Shown: positions 24,081-34,740 of the stretch, in pieces
How positions within the stretch are numbered: the first letter of the stretch is position 1
Layout: each line of letters begins with the position of its first letter
From: Glebionis coronaria
Lineage: Eukaryota > Streptophyta > Magnoliopsida > Asterales > Asteraceae
Direction: 5' to 3'
Length of the DNA: 64,000 nt
Assembly: GCA_025667525.1 (NCBI GenBank)
Contig: CM046881.1
Span: 27,477,580 to 27,541,579, forward strand
The notes under the pieces: model-generated
Told to the model about the DNA's origin: nothing
The model's database searches: none
Seen by the model: only the letters and a program-made list of their open reading frames with translations
Position numbers and translations under genes: made by a program

Positions 24081-25997
24081 AACCATTGCCATGCCCTCAT
24101 GCAATGCTTAGTGATAAAGCAATTTTACATTTTCCTCATAATTAATCAACCTTGGCCTTATTTAAATTCTACTAAACAAAAATTAAAGAAATAAAACTTC
24201 AAAGATAACAAAGGGATAGAAAACCATTTTCACTTGAAAATAGCTACTTGGAAATAACTTGCAAAGAAATCGATGACTTACATTAGGGCTTTGGTGCTGC
24301 GAAGATTTATCACCCTCAAGTTTCACGTTCCCTAAACTAAGCTTAAAAACGAGATCATTGTTATTATAAGTTAGCAATTCAAACACTTACACACATGGCT
24401 TAATTAAATGCTTAAACTCCCTTATTCCTAGGTGTATCTCTTATATTTTATTTTTGTCTTAGAATGATCATGAAGATGCATTTTTGGACTTATTTCGATA
24501 GTTTATTAGGGCTGAAAGCAAAGTAGGACGATTTGATCAATAGTTAGCTAAAGGACAAAATCTCTTAAAACTGCTTCTCGGGATATCAAAAAGTTCATAT
24601 CTCGGCATAACTTGGTTCACGATTTGAGACCTTTCTCGGGCCGATATTTGGCATGTACTTCATACTTCATATCATCGAGAGACGTTCTTGAGATAATGGT
24701 CTTCTCATCATAATAGAGTTTCTTCACTTGGAGACTTTTGAGGGGTACTCCAACTTTGTTGACCACGACTTCATGATTATTTTTTCAATCTCTAATTGGG
24801 ATTTTGAGATACAACGATCCGCCTCCTTTTCGGACTTGGATCTATTTATCCTCATACCTTGTTAGGGTCTTTTCGGATAGACTTCTCCATGATCTTTATG
24901 GGAGTTGATTGCTTTTCGTCGTGAGTCTTGATCCTTCATATTGATTTTAGGAATAATGCTTTTCACATCACTTTGGATCTTCAGCAATAAAATTGAATCC
25001 TCATGCCTTGTTAGGGCCTTTTCGAACTCGCCAATCTTCGCGCCCCGCTTCATAAGTTATGCCTTGGCTATGAACTCTTATCATTACCGAGCAACTTTTA
25101 AACGATCTTGGGCTAGAAGCTAAGTAACTTTTCAAATCGTACGACCTTACTTATTGCAGATAAATTATTAGCAAGTGATGGGAGAATAGGCAAATAATTA
25201 CACCAAGTGAGCTTGTGCAAGAATACCGACTTATAATTGACTCTATCATTTCTCGTCCTCCATAATTTAAAATCTCAAGTAATGAGACTCGTGGATACTT
25301 AGCCTAATAAACCAATTAAGGTTTACATGGTTAAGGATACTAGCTAGAATAAACTTGGGTAAGTCTATTCGGGTTGAGTCAAAATAAACGCAACGGGCCT
25401 AATATGTAAAAGACTTCTAAACTAGCTACACCACTTTATTAATATTTTTGACTTTATTGCGGAATATATACATATGAAAGCAACGATAAAAATTTTAAAA
25501 ATTAAGATTAAATGGCCAAAGTTAATTAAAAATTTGAAAAATGTTGAAAAATAGGATTTTCCGGTTAAATGAAGGCATTTTCATGGAAAAGTCCACTTAA
25601 AACTTCGATAGAAGTCCCCCCTACACTTAAGATAAACATTGTCCTCAATGTTTAAGCATGTGGGAGAAGTCTCCCCTATACTTATGACATTGTGCACGTT
25701 GGTTAACTCGAGTTAAGGATGGGACGACTAAAGTGATCAATTTCAAATGTGAGTATGAAGAAAATTGAATCACGATAGTTGAGAGATAGAACCGGATTTC
25801 GAATAACACGGGAGCACGGTTCTTCAAAAATTCCAAGAGTGCACGTATCCCTGTAATCACACCATACACAGACAAACGCATATAGAAGTCCCCCCTACAC
25901 TTAGGGGATTAAAACATGAAAGGATAGATACTCGGGCTGCCTCCCGAGGAGCGCTTGTTTTTTTATAACCGAGTCACGAGCCTGACTCGACCCAAAA
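24081..25997 (-). other. Athila 3' non-coding region
   Basis: About 1.9 kb between integrase and the purine tract. In some Athila elements this position holds an env-like frame; no such frame is open here. Three internal purine tracts of the form TAAGTGTAGGGGGG (25615-25630, 25671-25685, 25890-25903) resemble the terminal tract. Confidence 0.6.
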
Positions 25998-28900
25998 TTA
26001 GTTCATGGGGAACGTGGTGAGGGATGGAATCACCTCCTGAGAGGTGTCCTCACCAAAGTACAACTTCACTCGTTGGCCATTCACCTTAAAATTAGGTCCA
26101 TTAGGTTGAGCGAGCTCGAGAGTACCATATGGAAAAATTTGGGCAATGGTGAATGGGCCGGACCAACGAGATTTGAGCTTTCCCGAGAAGATTTTCAACC
26201 GAGAGTTAAAAAGTAAGACTTTGTCTCCAACATGGAACTCTCGGTTTTTGATCTTGGAGTCGTGAATGAGCTTAGTTCTTTCCTTATAGATCAAAGAATT
26301 TTCATAAGCCTCATTACGGAGTTCATTCAGCTCATTGAGTTGGATCTTGCGTAGGTCACCGGCTTTGTTTATATCAAAATTAGCCCACTTCAAGGCCCAA
26401 TAAGCCTTGTGCTCCAACTCAATGGGGAGGTGGCACGCTTTCCCGTACACAAGACGATAAGGCGTACAGCCGATCGGGGTCTTGTAAGCAGTACGAAAAG
26501 CCCACAAAGCATCATCAAGTTTATCAGCCCATGAGGCACGATGCTCTCCCACGGTCCTTTCAAGAATTCGCTTCAGCCCTCGGTTGGATATTTCAGCCTG
26601 GCCATTAGTTTATGGGTGGTAGGCTGTGGAAAGACGATGATTTACACCGTACTTAGCCATGACTCTAGCAAATTGGTCATTGCAGAAATGAGTCCCACGA
26701 TCACTAATAATGGCGCGAGGCACACCGAATCTAGCGAATAGAGCCTTCAAAAAGTTACAAACCACCCTTGCGTCATTAATGGGTAAAGCTTTGGCTTCAA
26801 CCCATTTGGAGACGTAGTCAACGGCTACAAGGATGTATTTGTTTCCTTTAGAAGAAGGGAATGGCCCCATAAAGTCGATACCCCAAACATCAAAAATTTC
26901 ACACTCTTGAATGAAATTCTGAGGCATCTCGTCTTTATGTGTGATTTTGCCTTGCTTTTGGCAAACATCACATCGTTTGACCATATCGTGAGCGTCACGG
27001 TATATGGAGGGCCAATAAAATCCCGAATCAAACACTTTTTTAGTGGTGTAGTTGGGACCAAAGTGACCACCGGTGGGTCCTTTGTGGCAAGCATTAAGGA
27101 TTTCAGACGCTGCCGGTCCATCAACACATCGGCGGATAATCAGGTCAGCACATTGTTTGAATAGGTAAGGGTCGTCCCAAAAGTAAGTCTTAATGTCGGT
27201 GAAGAACTTTTTCTTTTGTTGGGACGTCAACCCTTCCTTGAGAATTCCACCCGCCAAGTAGTTTGCAAAATCCGCAAACCACGGGGTTTCATTCGGCTTC
27301 GAGTTTATAGACATTAAGGTCTCCAAGGGAAAAGAATCATTGATTTCTTTGGTCGGATGATCCCCTTGGTAAGGATCCTCAAGTCTGCTGAGATGGTCCG
27401 CGGCTAGGTTTTCTGCTCCTTTTTTATCGCGGATTTCGATTTTAAATTCCTGGAGCAGTAAAACCCAGCGAAGAAGTCTTGGTTTGGAATCTTGCTTTGT
27501 CAACAAGTACTTCAGCGCGGAATGATCGGTATACACAATGGTGGTAGAAAGGACAAGATAGGGGCGGAATTTTTCAAAAGCATAGACAACAGCTAAAAGC
27601 TCTTTTTCGGTTGTCGTATAATGCAATTGTGCCCCTGTCATTGTCTTGCTAGCGTAATGGATCGGTTGGAAGTGTTTGTTCACTCTTTGTCCAAGAACCG
27701 CTCCAATAGCAAAATCGCTAGCATCGCACATCAACTCAAAGGGAAGCTCCCAATTAGGGGTAACCAAGACGGGTGCCTTAGTGAGCTTATCCTTAAGCGA
27801 GTTGAAGGCTTCAAGACACTCTTTGGAAAAGCTAAAAGGAGTATCTTTTTCCAAGAGGTGGGTCATCGGGCGAGCGATGTGCGAAAAATCTTTGATGAAT
27901 CGACGGTAGAAGCCCGCATGACCCAGAAAACTTCTCACACCCTTCACGGTTGAAGGTGGAGGCAACTTTGCGATAACATCGACTTTAGCACGGTCTACTT
28001 CAATACCGGCTTTCGAGATCTTATGTCCAAGCACGACGCCTTCTTTTACCATAAAATGGCATTTTTCCCAATTCAGAACTAGGCGAGTGTCTTCGCACCG
28101 CTTGAGCATACGTTCCAAATTGGCAAGGCAAGAAGAGAAGGAATCCCCGAAGACCGAGAAATCATCCATGAAGACTTCCATGGTTTGTTCAACCATGTCA
28201 TGGAAGATAGCTAACATACACCTTTGGAAAGTCCCAGGCGCATTACATAAGCCAAAAGGCATTCTTTTGTAAGCAAATGTGCCATAGGGACAAGTGAATG
28301 TAGTCTTCTCTTGATCTTGGGGATCGATGGGTATTTGAAAATAACCCGAGAAACCATCAAGAAAGCAGTAATATTCATTACCGGCTAAACGTTCAAGCAT
28401 TTGGTCCATAAAAGGTAGAGGGAAATGATCCTTTCTCGTGGCATCATTGAGTTTGCGGTAGTCTATACAAACTCTCCACCCAGTAACGAGACGAGTGGGC
28501 ATCAACTCGTTGTGTTCATTGGGAACAACGGTTATTCCGCCCTTCTTGGGCACACAATGGATTGGACTAACCCATGGGGAATCCGAAATAGGGTAAATCA
28601 TACCCGCATTAAGAAGTTTGATAACCTCTGTTTTGATGACTTCATGGATTTTTGGATTCACCCTTCATTGGCTTTGAATAGTGGGCTTATAGTCGTCCTC
28701 CATGAGAATTTTGTGTGTGCAGAAGTGAGGTTCAATTCCACGAATATCCGAAATATTCCAAGCAATAGCCTTCTTATGAGCTTTCAGCACGGCAACGAGG
28801 CGAGTCTTCTCTTCATCTTTCAAATCCGTTGCAATAATGACGGGTGACTTCTTGTTGTCGTCAAGGAACACGTACTCGAGATGAGGCGGCAACTCCTTAA

Positions 28901-31649
28901 GTTCCAAATCCGGAGGATTTTCGACGGGAGCCGTTTTCAAAGTCGTGGCATCGATAGCAATAACCGTGGGAGATGGAGGCGAAGGATTGTCTTCGGTGAG
29001 AAGATTGTCAAAGAAATTCATGTCTTCATCCCCATCGATAGGAGAATCAGTAGTAGCTAAATTCGCATCTCCCATGGTATCTTCAAGATTGTTCCAGAAT
29101 AAATCACCATCTCCAAATAGAGACAACGATGAATCAATGGAGGACACGGTCTCAACAGTGGGAAGAGAGGTAGGAATACTTTTGCAAGCATCATTAAAGT
29201 GTTCTTCACAAGCCTCATCAAGAACGTCAATATAATTAACGCTCTCATATGAATAAGGCTGTTTAGACAACTTTCCCATGTTGAAGACTACTTTATCGTC
29301 ACCCACTCTCATGATAAGCTCGCCGGCTTCAACATTAATGAGAGTGCGACCGGTCCTAAGGAATGGACGACCAACAATGAGTGGTACACGGGGGTCCATC
29401 TCGTAGTCGACGACAACAAAATCAGCAGGGAAGGTGAATTTGTCGACTCCTACAATGACATCTTCGGCTATCCCCACTAGATAAGCAACCGTACGGTTGG
29501 CCAATTCCAAAGTCATTTTAGTGGGGACTAGCTCTGGGAGAGATAATTGCTTCCAAACACTTAGAGGCATGAGATTAATACTGGCACCTAGATCGGCTAG
29601 GGCCATGCAATTCTCTACTCCCGGGAAATTGCAAGGGATAAGAAAACGACCCGGATCACCAAGCTTGGTTGGCAATTTCCTTAAGAGCATTGCAGAGCAG
29701 TTCTCATTAAGTTGGGTGTTGGCAATATCGAGGAGCTTTTACTTGGGCATGTGAGCGAGAGCCTCAGCGAAGGAGATATTGAAATTCAGTTGTTTGAACA
29801 TTTTAAGGAAATTCGAAACCTGAATATCATCCTTGCTCTTTTGCTTCTCTTTCCTCAACCTTGAAGGATAAGGTATATTAGAAGAAGAGGAAGGCTTTAG
29901 AGGAATAGGATCACGCACAACCACGGGTGGAGGAGGGGTAGAAAGAAGAGGTGGAGAAATTGGGGCAGGAGAAGGGTGAGGAATAGGAGCAGGTGACTCG
30001 TTCTCCTTAGTCACAACCACCGGTGGAGGTATAGGAAGCTCGGGTTCCTTGGTACCTTTACCACTTCGAGTGGTGATTGCTTTCATCTCCCCTCTTGGGT
30101 TCGCAACGGTGTTACTCGGAAGAGTACCCGAAGAAGAGGGTTGACTACTTTGGAAGAAACTAGCCATCATGTTCCTCAGATCATTAGTCTGGCTATCCAA
30201 CGTGTTTCTCATGTCAGCTCTCAAATCGTTTCCTTGCTTGACCAAGTCTGCCTTCAAATTACGCACTTCCTCTTGGAGATTTCCCACAATCACATCATTG
30301 GTCCTCATGTAGGTTGCAACCTCTTGGTGTAAAGCAGTGTTGGTTTGGTTGGAAGGAGCATTGTATGCAGGTGGTTGGTAAGCTGGTTGTTGGTAGACTT
30401 GATTGTTACGTTGAGGCGGTTGTTGCTGCTTGTGAGGTGGGATGTATGGTTGTCGAGGTTGTTGTTGTTGTTGAGGAGGACGGTTAAGGTTTTGTTGTTG
30501 GTTTGGGTTGGTAGGAGGAAAGCCAGGTGGTGAAAGATAGTTGTTGCTGCGGTAGCTAAGCAAGTTACGGTCACCTTGAGGTCTAGCTTGATAAGCAGGT
30601 TGTGGATAGGTGCCATATGCCGCATTCACATTCTCTGCAGGGTAATCTTGGGTGGCGGTACAAGTTGTGTAAGAGTGAGGACCACCGCATATCTCACAAG
30701 GTTGGCTGACAGCATTCACTTGAGCATTTTTGGCGTTGTTGTTGTTGTTGTTGCTGACGGTGTGGGTGACAAGCGATTCAAGAAGCGTGGTGATTTTGTC
30801 AAGTCGCTTGTCGCTGTCATTAGTGCTAGCACTAGCAACATTGGTCCTAACACTCTTGGTTTGCACACGAGATTTGTTCTCAATGATATCCCAAGCAGCA
30901 TTGGAAGTCTTAGCCAATAGATTACCCCCCGAAGCACTGTTCAGTGAATCTTGGTCACTCATGCTTAAACCATTGTAAAAAGTATCGATTTGATGTACTT
31001 TGGTAAAACCATGTTGTGGGCATTTTCTTAAAAGATCTTTAAAGCGATCCCAAGATTCACTGAACGACTCATCGTACTTTTGTTCAAAGTTTATAATCTC
31101 ATTCCGCAAAGCGGTAGTACGAGAGGGTGGAAAAAAGTAGTTGATAAACTTTGTTTCCAAATCCGTCCACGAGAGAATACTCTGTGGCGGTTCCTTAGCA
31201 AGCCAATGACGGGCTTGTCCCTCTAAAGAATAGGGAAAAAGTTGTAACCTTATAACCTCCTGTGGAACACCATTGAACTTGACCGTGTTGGTGAGTTGTA
31301 GAAATCTCTTGATGTGGTCGTGTGGATCATCAATGGTATGTCCCAAGAATGGTTGAGCGGAGACCAGCTGGATAAAGCCTGATTTTAGCTCGAAATTGTT
31401 GGCGGCAATTGGTGGTATAACAATTGGATCCGTGTTGCCATCGACATGAGCTTGCAGCAATTCAATCATCGGGCGATTATCCGGAAGGTGCTCATTGTTG
31501 TTGTTATTGTTCATGTTGTTGTTGTTATTATTGTTTGGAGGTGGTACACCGGCCATGTCTAAGTGATCGAGAGGCTCGGGCTCTTGATATGACGTGGATC
31601 GAGTGCGCATACACCTGCAAAAGAACAAACAAAGAAAAGCAAAGCACAA
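25998..31649 (-). pseudogene. Athila gag-pol, three in-frame stops
   Basis: A single frame of 1884 codons on the minus strand, broken only by TAA (29739-29741), TGA (28665-28667) and TAA (26610-26612), with no frameshift. Gag (31649-29742; likely start ATG 31610 at MRTRS) has a matrix/capsid region and a CxxCGGxHxxxxC finger. The protease has DLGAS in place of the usual DTG/DSG. Reverse transcriptase has FMDD. RNase H keeps its D-E-D-D residues. Integrase has an HHCC zinc site and two catalytic Asp; its Glu lies after the last stop. An integrase C-terminal domain ends at 25998. The stops make it defective as read, although all domains are well preserved. Confidence 0.9.
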
Positions 31650-31806
31650 ATATTTTTGGTTTTTATGTTTTTTAATTTTTTTGTATTTTTGAAAATTTTA
31701 TATTTTTTAGTTGTTTTTGAAGATTTTCTTGAAAAAGTAACGTTCACGGGGAACGGATCCCAAAATCCAAGTTCTCACAAAAAACTTTTGATCTTAACGA
31801 GAAGAG
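31650..31806 (-). other. Athila leader
   Basis: Short untranslated leader between primer site and gag, T/A-rich. Confidence 0.6.
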
Positions 31807-31821
31807 CCGGCAGCGGCGCCA
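31807..31821 (-). other. primer binding site, tRNA-Asp type
   Basis: The minus strand reads TGGCGCCGCTGCCGG, two bases after the LTR end. It matches the plant tRNA-Asp 3' end with one difference, the primer usual for Athila/Tat elements. Confidence 0.85.
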
Positions 31822-31823
31822 TT

Positions 31824-33329
31824 TGATACAAATGATTTTGCTAGGTTCAATTTTACTCTCGATATCCTCTCGAATTGATCTCGGTCTTAAGTGGAATGAT
31901 TGTTCTTGGTTACTAAATAAAAGGGTTTGGTTTTCTAGTCTAATAAAAAGTGGGAATGAAAATTTAAATCAAAGACAATTACTTTAATTATGATTAACAA
32001 AGACTTGTATTAAACTTAAGATTAAAATTAAGATTAAAATTAAAATTGAAGTTAAAGTTCAATAAACATAAATAAACAGTAAAGCAGACAAACAGTAACC
32101 TAAAAGGAAAATTGATTCGGAACTTTAACCTTGGTTCGGAAGTTCACACTCATCCGGAACTTACTGATCCGGAAGTTTTGGAAAATAAATCGGTTCGGAA
32201 CTTTCTGCTTTGGTTCGGAAGTTTCCGGATGAAGGGTTGGTTCGGAAGTTTTGAGACTTCCGGATGAAGGGTTGGTTCGGAAGTTTTGAGACTTCCGAAT
32301 GAAGGCTTGGTTCGGAAGTTTTGAGTTGGTTCGGAAGTTTTCAAAGTAAACTCATTCGGAACTTTTGATAGACAAACTCATTCGGAACATTTGCTTCGTT
32401 CGGAAGTTCAAGCTTCATTCGGAACTTTTGCTTGATTCGGAAGTTCTGGAAACCCAGATACAGTAAGAATACCCGAAGAACAAGGAAACTATTTTTAATC
32501 CAAAAATCACCAAGTTTTTCACCAATAATTTAAATAAATCAATCACAAAACTTCTACTAACCATAAACTACAAATCCCATCAACAAAAACACAAATCCCA
32601 ACAACTTTTGAAGATCAAATCAAGAAAAATAAAGACTTAAAAACTTGAAGATAAAGAAGATGATGAACAAGATAAGATAGAAAGATTAAACAAGGCCTTT
32701 GTATTGAATGATTAATGTTTTGACAAGATAAAACAAAGATTAAAATTACAAGATGAGAAAATTAAAGATTAAAATCACCAATCACCCTAGTGGTGATGGT
32801 GATGAAACGAAACAGGGAGAGAAAAAGTGGGGGAGAAGAAAGCTAAGCTAACTCCTCTAAAATGTGTGAAGGGCTCCTTTTATAGGCTTGTCCTTTGGTT
32901 GGTGAGTGGGCTTTCTCCCGTCCTTCTTGTCTTTTCGTCTTTTCAGAAAAGTTTCCGTTTTCGATTCTGATTCGGGATTTGTCGTCGATTAAATTCAACT
33001 CGTCTTTTAATTCCTTCGTTTAATAGACTTGAGTTTCTTCGACTTGTATAAATCTTCCATCTTTGGTCCTTTTCTTCGATAAATCTTCGAATAGGCCCAG
33101 TGACTTCAAATCTTTTGCATCTCTTGGACAATAGACTTTATCTTGAGTCTTTTTCTTCAGTAAAACCCGTGCAATCCCATGTTTTCTTCAGTATTCATCC
33201 GGTTGGCTCTGAAAACACAATAAACACAAAAACCACGCATAATTCCAAACAAATGATATTAAATACGTGTTTTGGTCTCGTTTTAGCCCGAATTAAGTGG
33301 TAAAAGGATGGGTGTTTACACACCTATCA
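31824..33329 (-). mobile_element. Athila 5' LTR
   Basis: 1506 bp, same ends as the 3' LTR. The TTCGGAA array is at about 32115-32455. The minus-strand TATA box CCTATAAAAGG at 32876-32886 would drive gag-pol. Confidence 0.92.
32876..32886 (-). promoter_or_regulatory. TATA box of Athila LTR
   Basis: The minus strand reads CCTATAAAAGG, a near-consensus TATA box, conserved at 23612-23622 in the other LTR. Confidence 0.65.
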
Positions 33330-33614
33330 GGGTTGTTTGGAAGAAGATGGTTCATTCTTCTTAACCCAAATAGGTCGAACCGAGATTTTCGGTTTCTTTG
33401 AAAGCTTGGATGAGGAAGCTTTGGGTGAGTGGGGTTGTGACAAAGAAATGTCAAGGTTAGGAATGTAGGAGTTAGGCATTGTGAGAGTGTGAGAATGAAA
33501 TCTCAAGGTTATGTGAGAATGAATTCTCAAGGTTGGGAAGGTGTGAGAATGAAATCTCAAGGTTGTGTGAGAGTGAATTCTCAAGGTTGGGAAGGTGTGA
33601 GAATGAAATCTCAA
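33330..33614 (-). pseudogene. ORF3 second copy, N-terminal part
   Basis: 95 codons from ATG at 33614 with the RFHSHT repeats, cut at 33330 by the Athila element. The remainder continues at 22560. Confidence 0.6.
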
Positions 33615-33766
33615 GGTTGGGGTATAAGTAAAATGTAATCAAGGTAAGAATTTGAATACAAAATGTGAAGTGTCAAAGAATGTTTAGTCAATTTGAGTAA
33701 ACAAGGAATCTTGACAGGGTATAGGGTTTTAAAAGTTTTGACCAAAAATTCGTCAAAAACTGATTT

Positions 33767-33847
33767 CTGCCCGCGGTACCTTAAAGGGACCGGCGGTTCC
33801 ATATCGCTAGGGAACCGCGGGGCTTTAAGGATCCGCGTCCAGTGGAC
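33767..33847. repeat. double-palindrome module b, second copy
   Basis: Identical in arms to the module at 14995-15076, upstream of the second ORF3 copy. Confidence 0.88.
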
Positions 33848-34269
33848 TTGAAACCAAGTTTTTACAGGTTTTTGAGAAAAACTAAGACTTTTTCAAAAAG
33901 TTGCAAATCTTGGAATTTTACCTCTATTAGCACCAAATTATGCTAGGGTTGGCAACACATTCACAAAGAATGTCTTGACAAAGGGTGACAAAGTATTTGA
34001 ATATCATTTTGAACCAATTTTAGTCAATTATTTAGAGGTTGTGATAGATTTAGCTTCAATTTTAATTTCAAATTAAAGTTGATTAATGTGCACATAAGGA
34101 TGAAAACACATAAAGCTAAATCCATAGATCAACAACATGAAACATACATGAAGGAAATGATAACTAGAAAATTAAGTCAACTAACTATAAAAAAAACCTA
34201 GCTTAACATTAGATCTAGATTAGTAGTCTTCTTTGGCTTAGTTTTGTTGAAAACCATTTATTTAGAAAA

Positions 34270-34388
34270 CTTCATCATTCATCTCCTAGGAGGAGACATG
34301 GAGAACAAGGCAAGCAAGAACTCTTGCAACCTCCTATGTAGTCCAAACATTTCCATCCTAAGGTTATGGATGATGTAGTGGTTGTAAA
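34270..34388 (-). pseudogene. ORF2 second copy, truncated
   Basis: Only the last codons of ORF2 remain, matching 15511-15620. The match stops at GTGGTTGTAAA, where the 34389-34740 element begins. Confidence 0.6.
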
Positions 34389-34740
34389 TTCATCCTCGCT
34401 GTAGCCCGCCTTAAGGCGCGCTAAAGCTTGAGGCATGCCCTCTACGAAACGCAATAGGTCAAGGCGCGCTATGATATGAGGTGCGGTAATTTTTTGAATT
34501 CAACTCCAAAAAAGAATATTTTTACATGTGAGGAGAGTTTTCTAGCTTTAATTATTATGTACAACACTTATTATGAACTTAATTCTAATATAATATTGAA
34601 ATACGATAAAACAAATACGTATTTGTATATGTTGTGCCGCCATAAGCAACGCCTTAGAAACGCTAAAGCTTCGCTTTAACCGCTAAAGCGTGTAGCTTGT
34701 ACATGTCGCTATGCCACGCCTCACGCTATTTATAACCATG
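34389..34740. repeat. GC-patterned inverted-repeat element at junction
   Basis: Contains GGCGCGCTAAAGC-type sequence at the left, and CGCTTTAACCGCTAAAGCG with CACGCCTCACGC at the right. The right end TTATAACCA roughly mirrors the left TGGTTGTAA. It separates the truncated non-autonomous element from the resumed Tekay-like LTR. About 125 bp of that LTR is missing at the junction. No clean duplication is visible. Confidence 0.45.

Larger units (their letters stand above)
22561..33329 (-). mobile_element. Athila-type Ty3/gypsy retrotransposon
   Basis: 10.77 kb, minus strand. Both LTRs are 1506 bp and differ at about 8 sites by eye (about 0.5%), so insertion was recent. Flanks are GGGTG (22556-22560) and GGGTT (33330-33334), a 5-bp duplication with one change; the undisturbed copy of the target at 14548-14570 confirms it. 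The order is LTR, tRNA-Asp-type primer site, gag, protease, reverse transcriptase, RNase H, integrase, long non-coding 3' region, purine tract, LTR. The primer type, gag zinc finger and long 3' region fit Athila/Tat. Confidence 0.92.
11938..34388 (-). mobile_element. tandem non-autonomous LTR element (split)
   Basis: Reading on the minus strand, the order is a partial internal region (34388-33330 joined to 22560-21511), an LTR (21510-19920), a primer site, a full internal region (19919-13534), a purine tract, and the terminal LTR (13533-11938). The two internal copies are nearly identical over the shared part. This LTR-internal-LTR-internal form fits recombination between LTRs of adjacent copies, followed by loss of the outermost LTR. 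No protease, reverse transcriptase or integrase is encoded. The Athila element interrupts the distal copy. Confidence 0.8.

Noticed and set aside
28425..28847. 140-codon plus-strand frame
   Set aside because: Antisense to the Athila reverse transcriptase/protease. No domain of its own.
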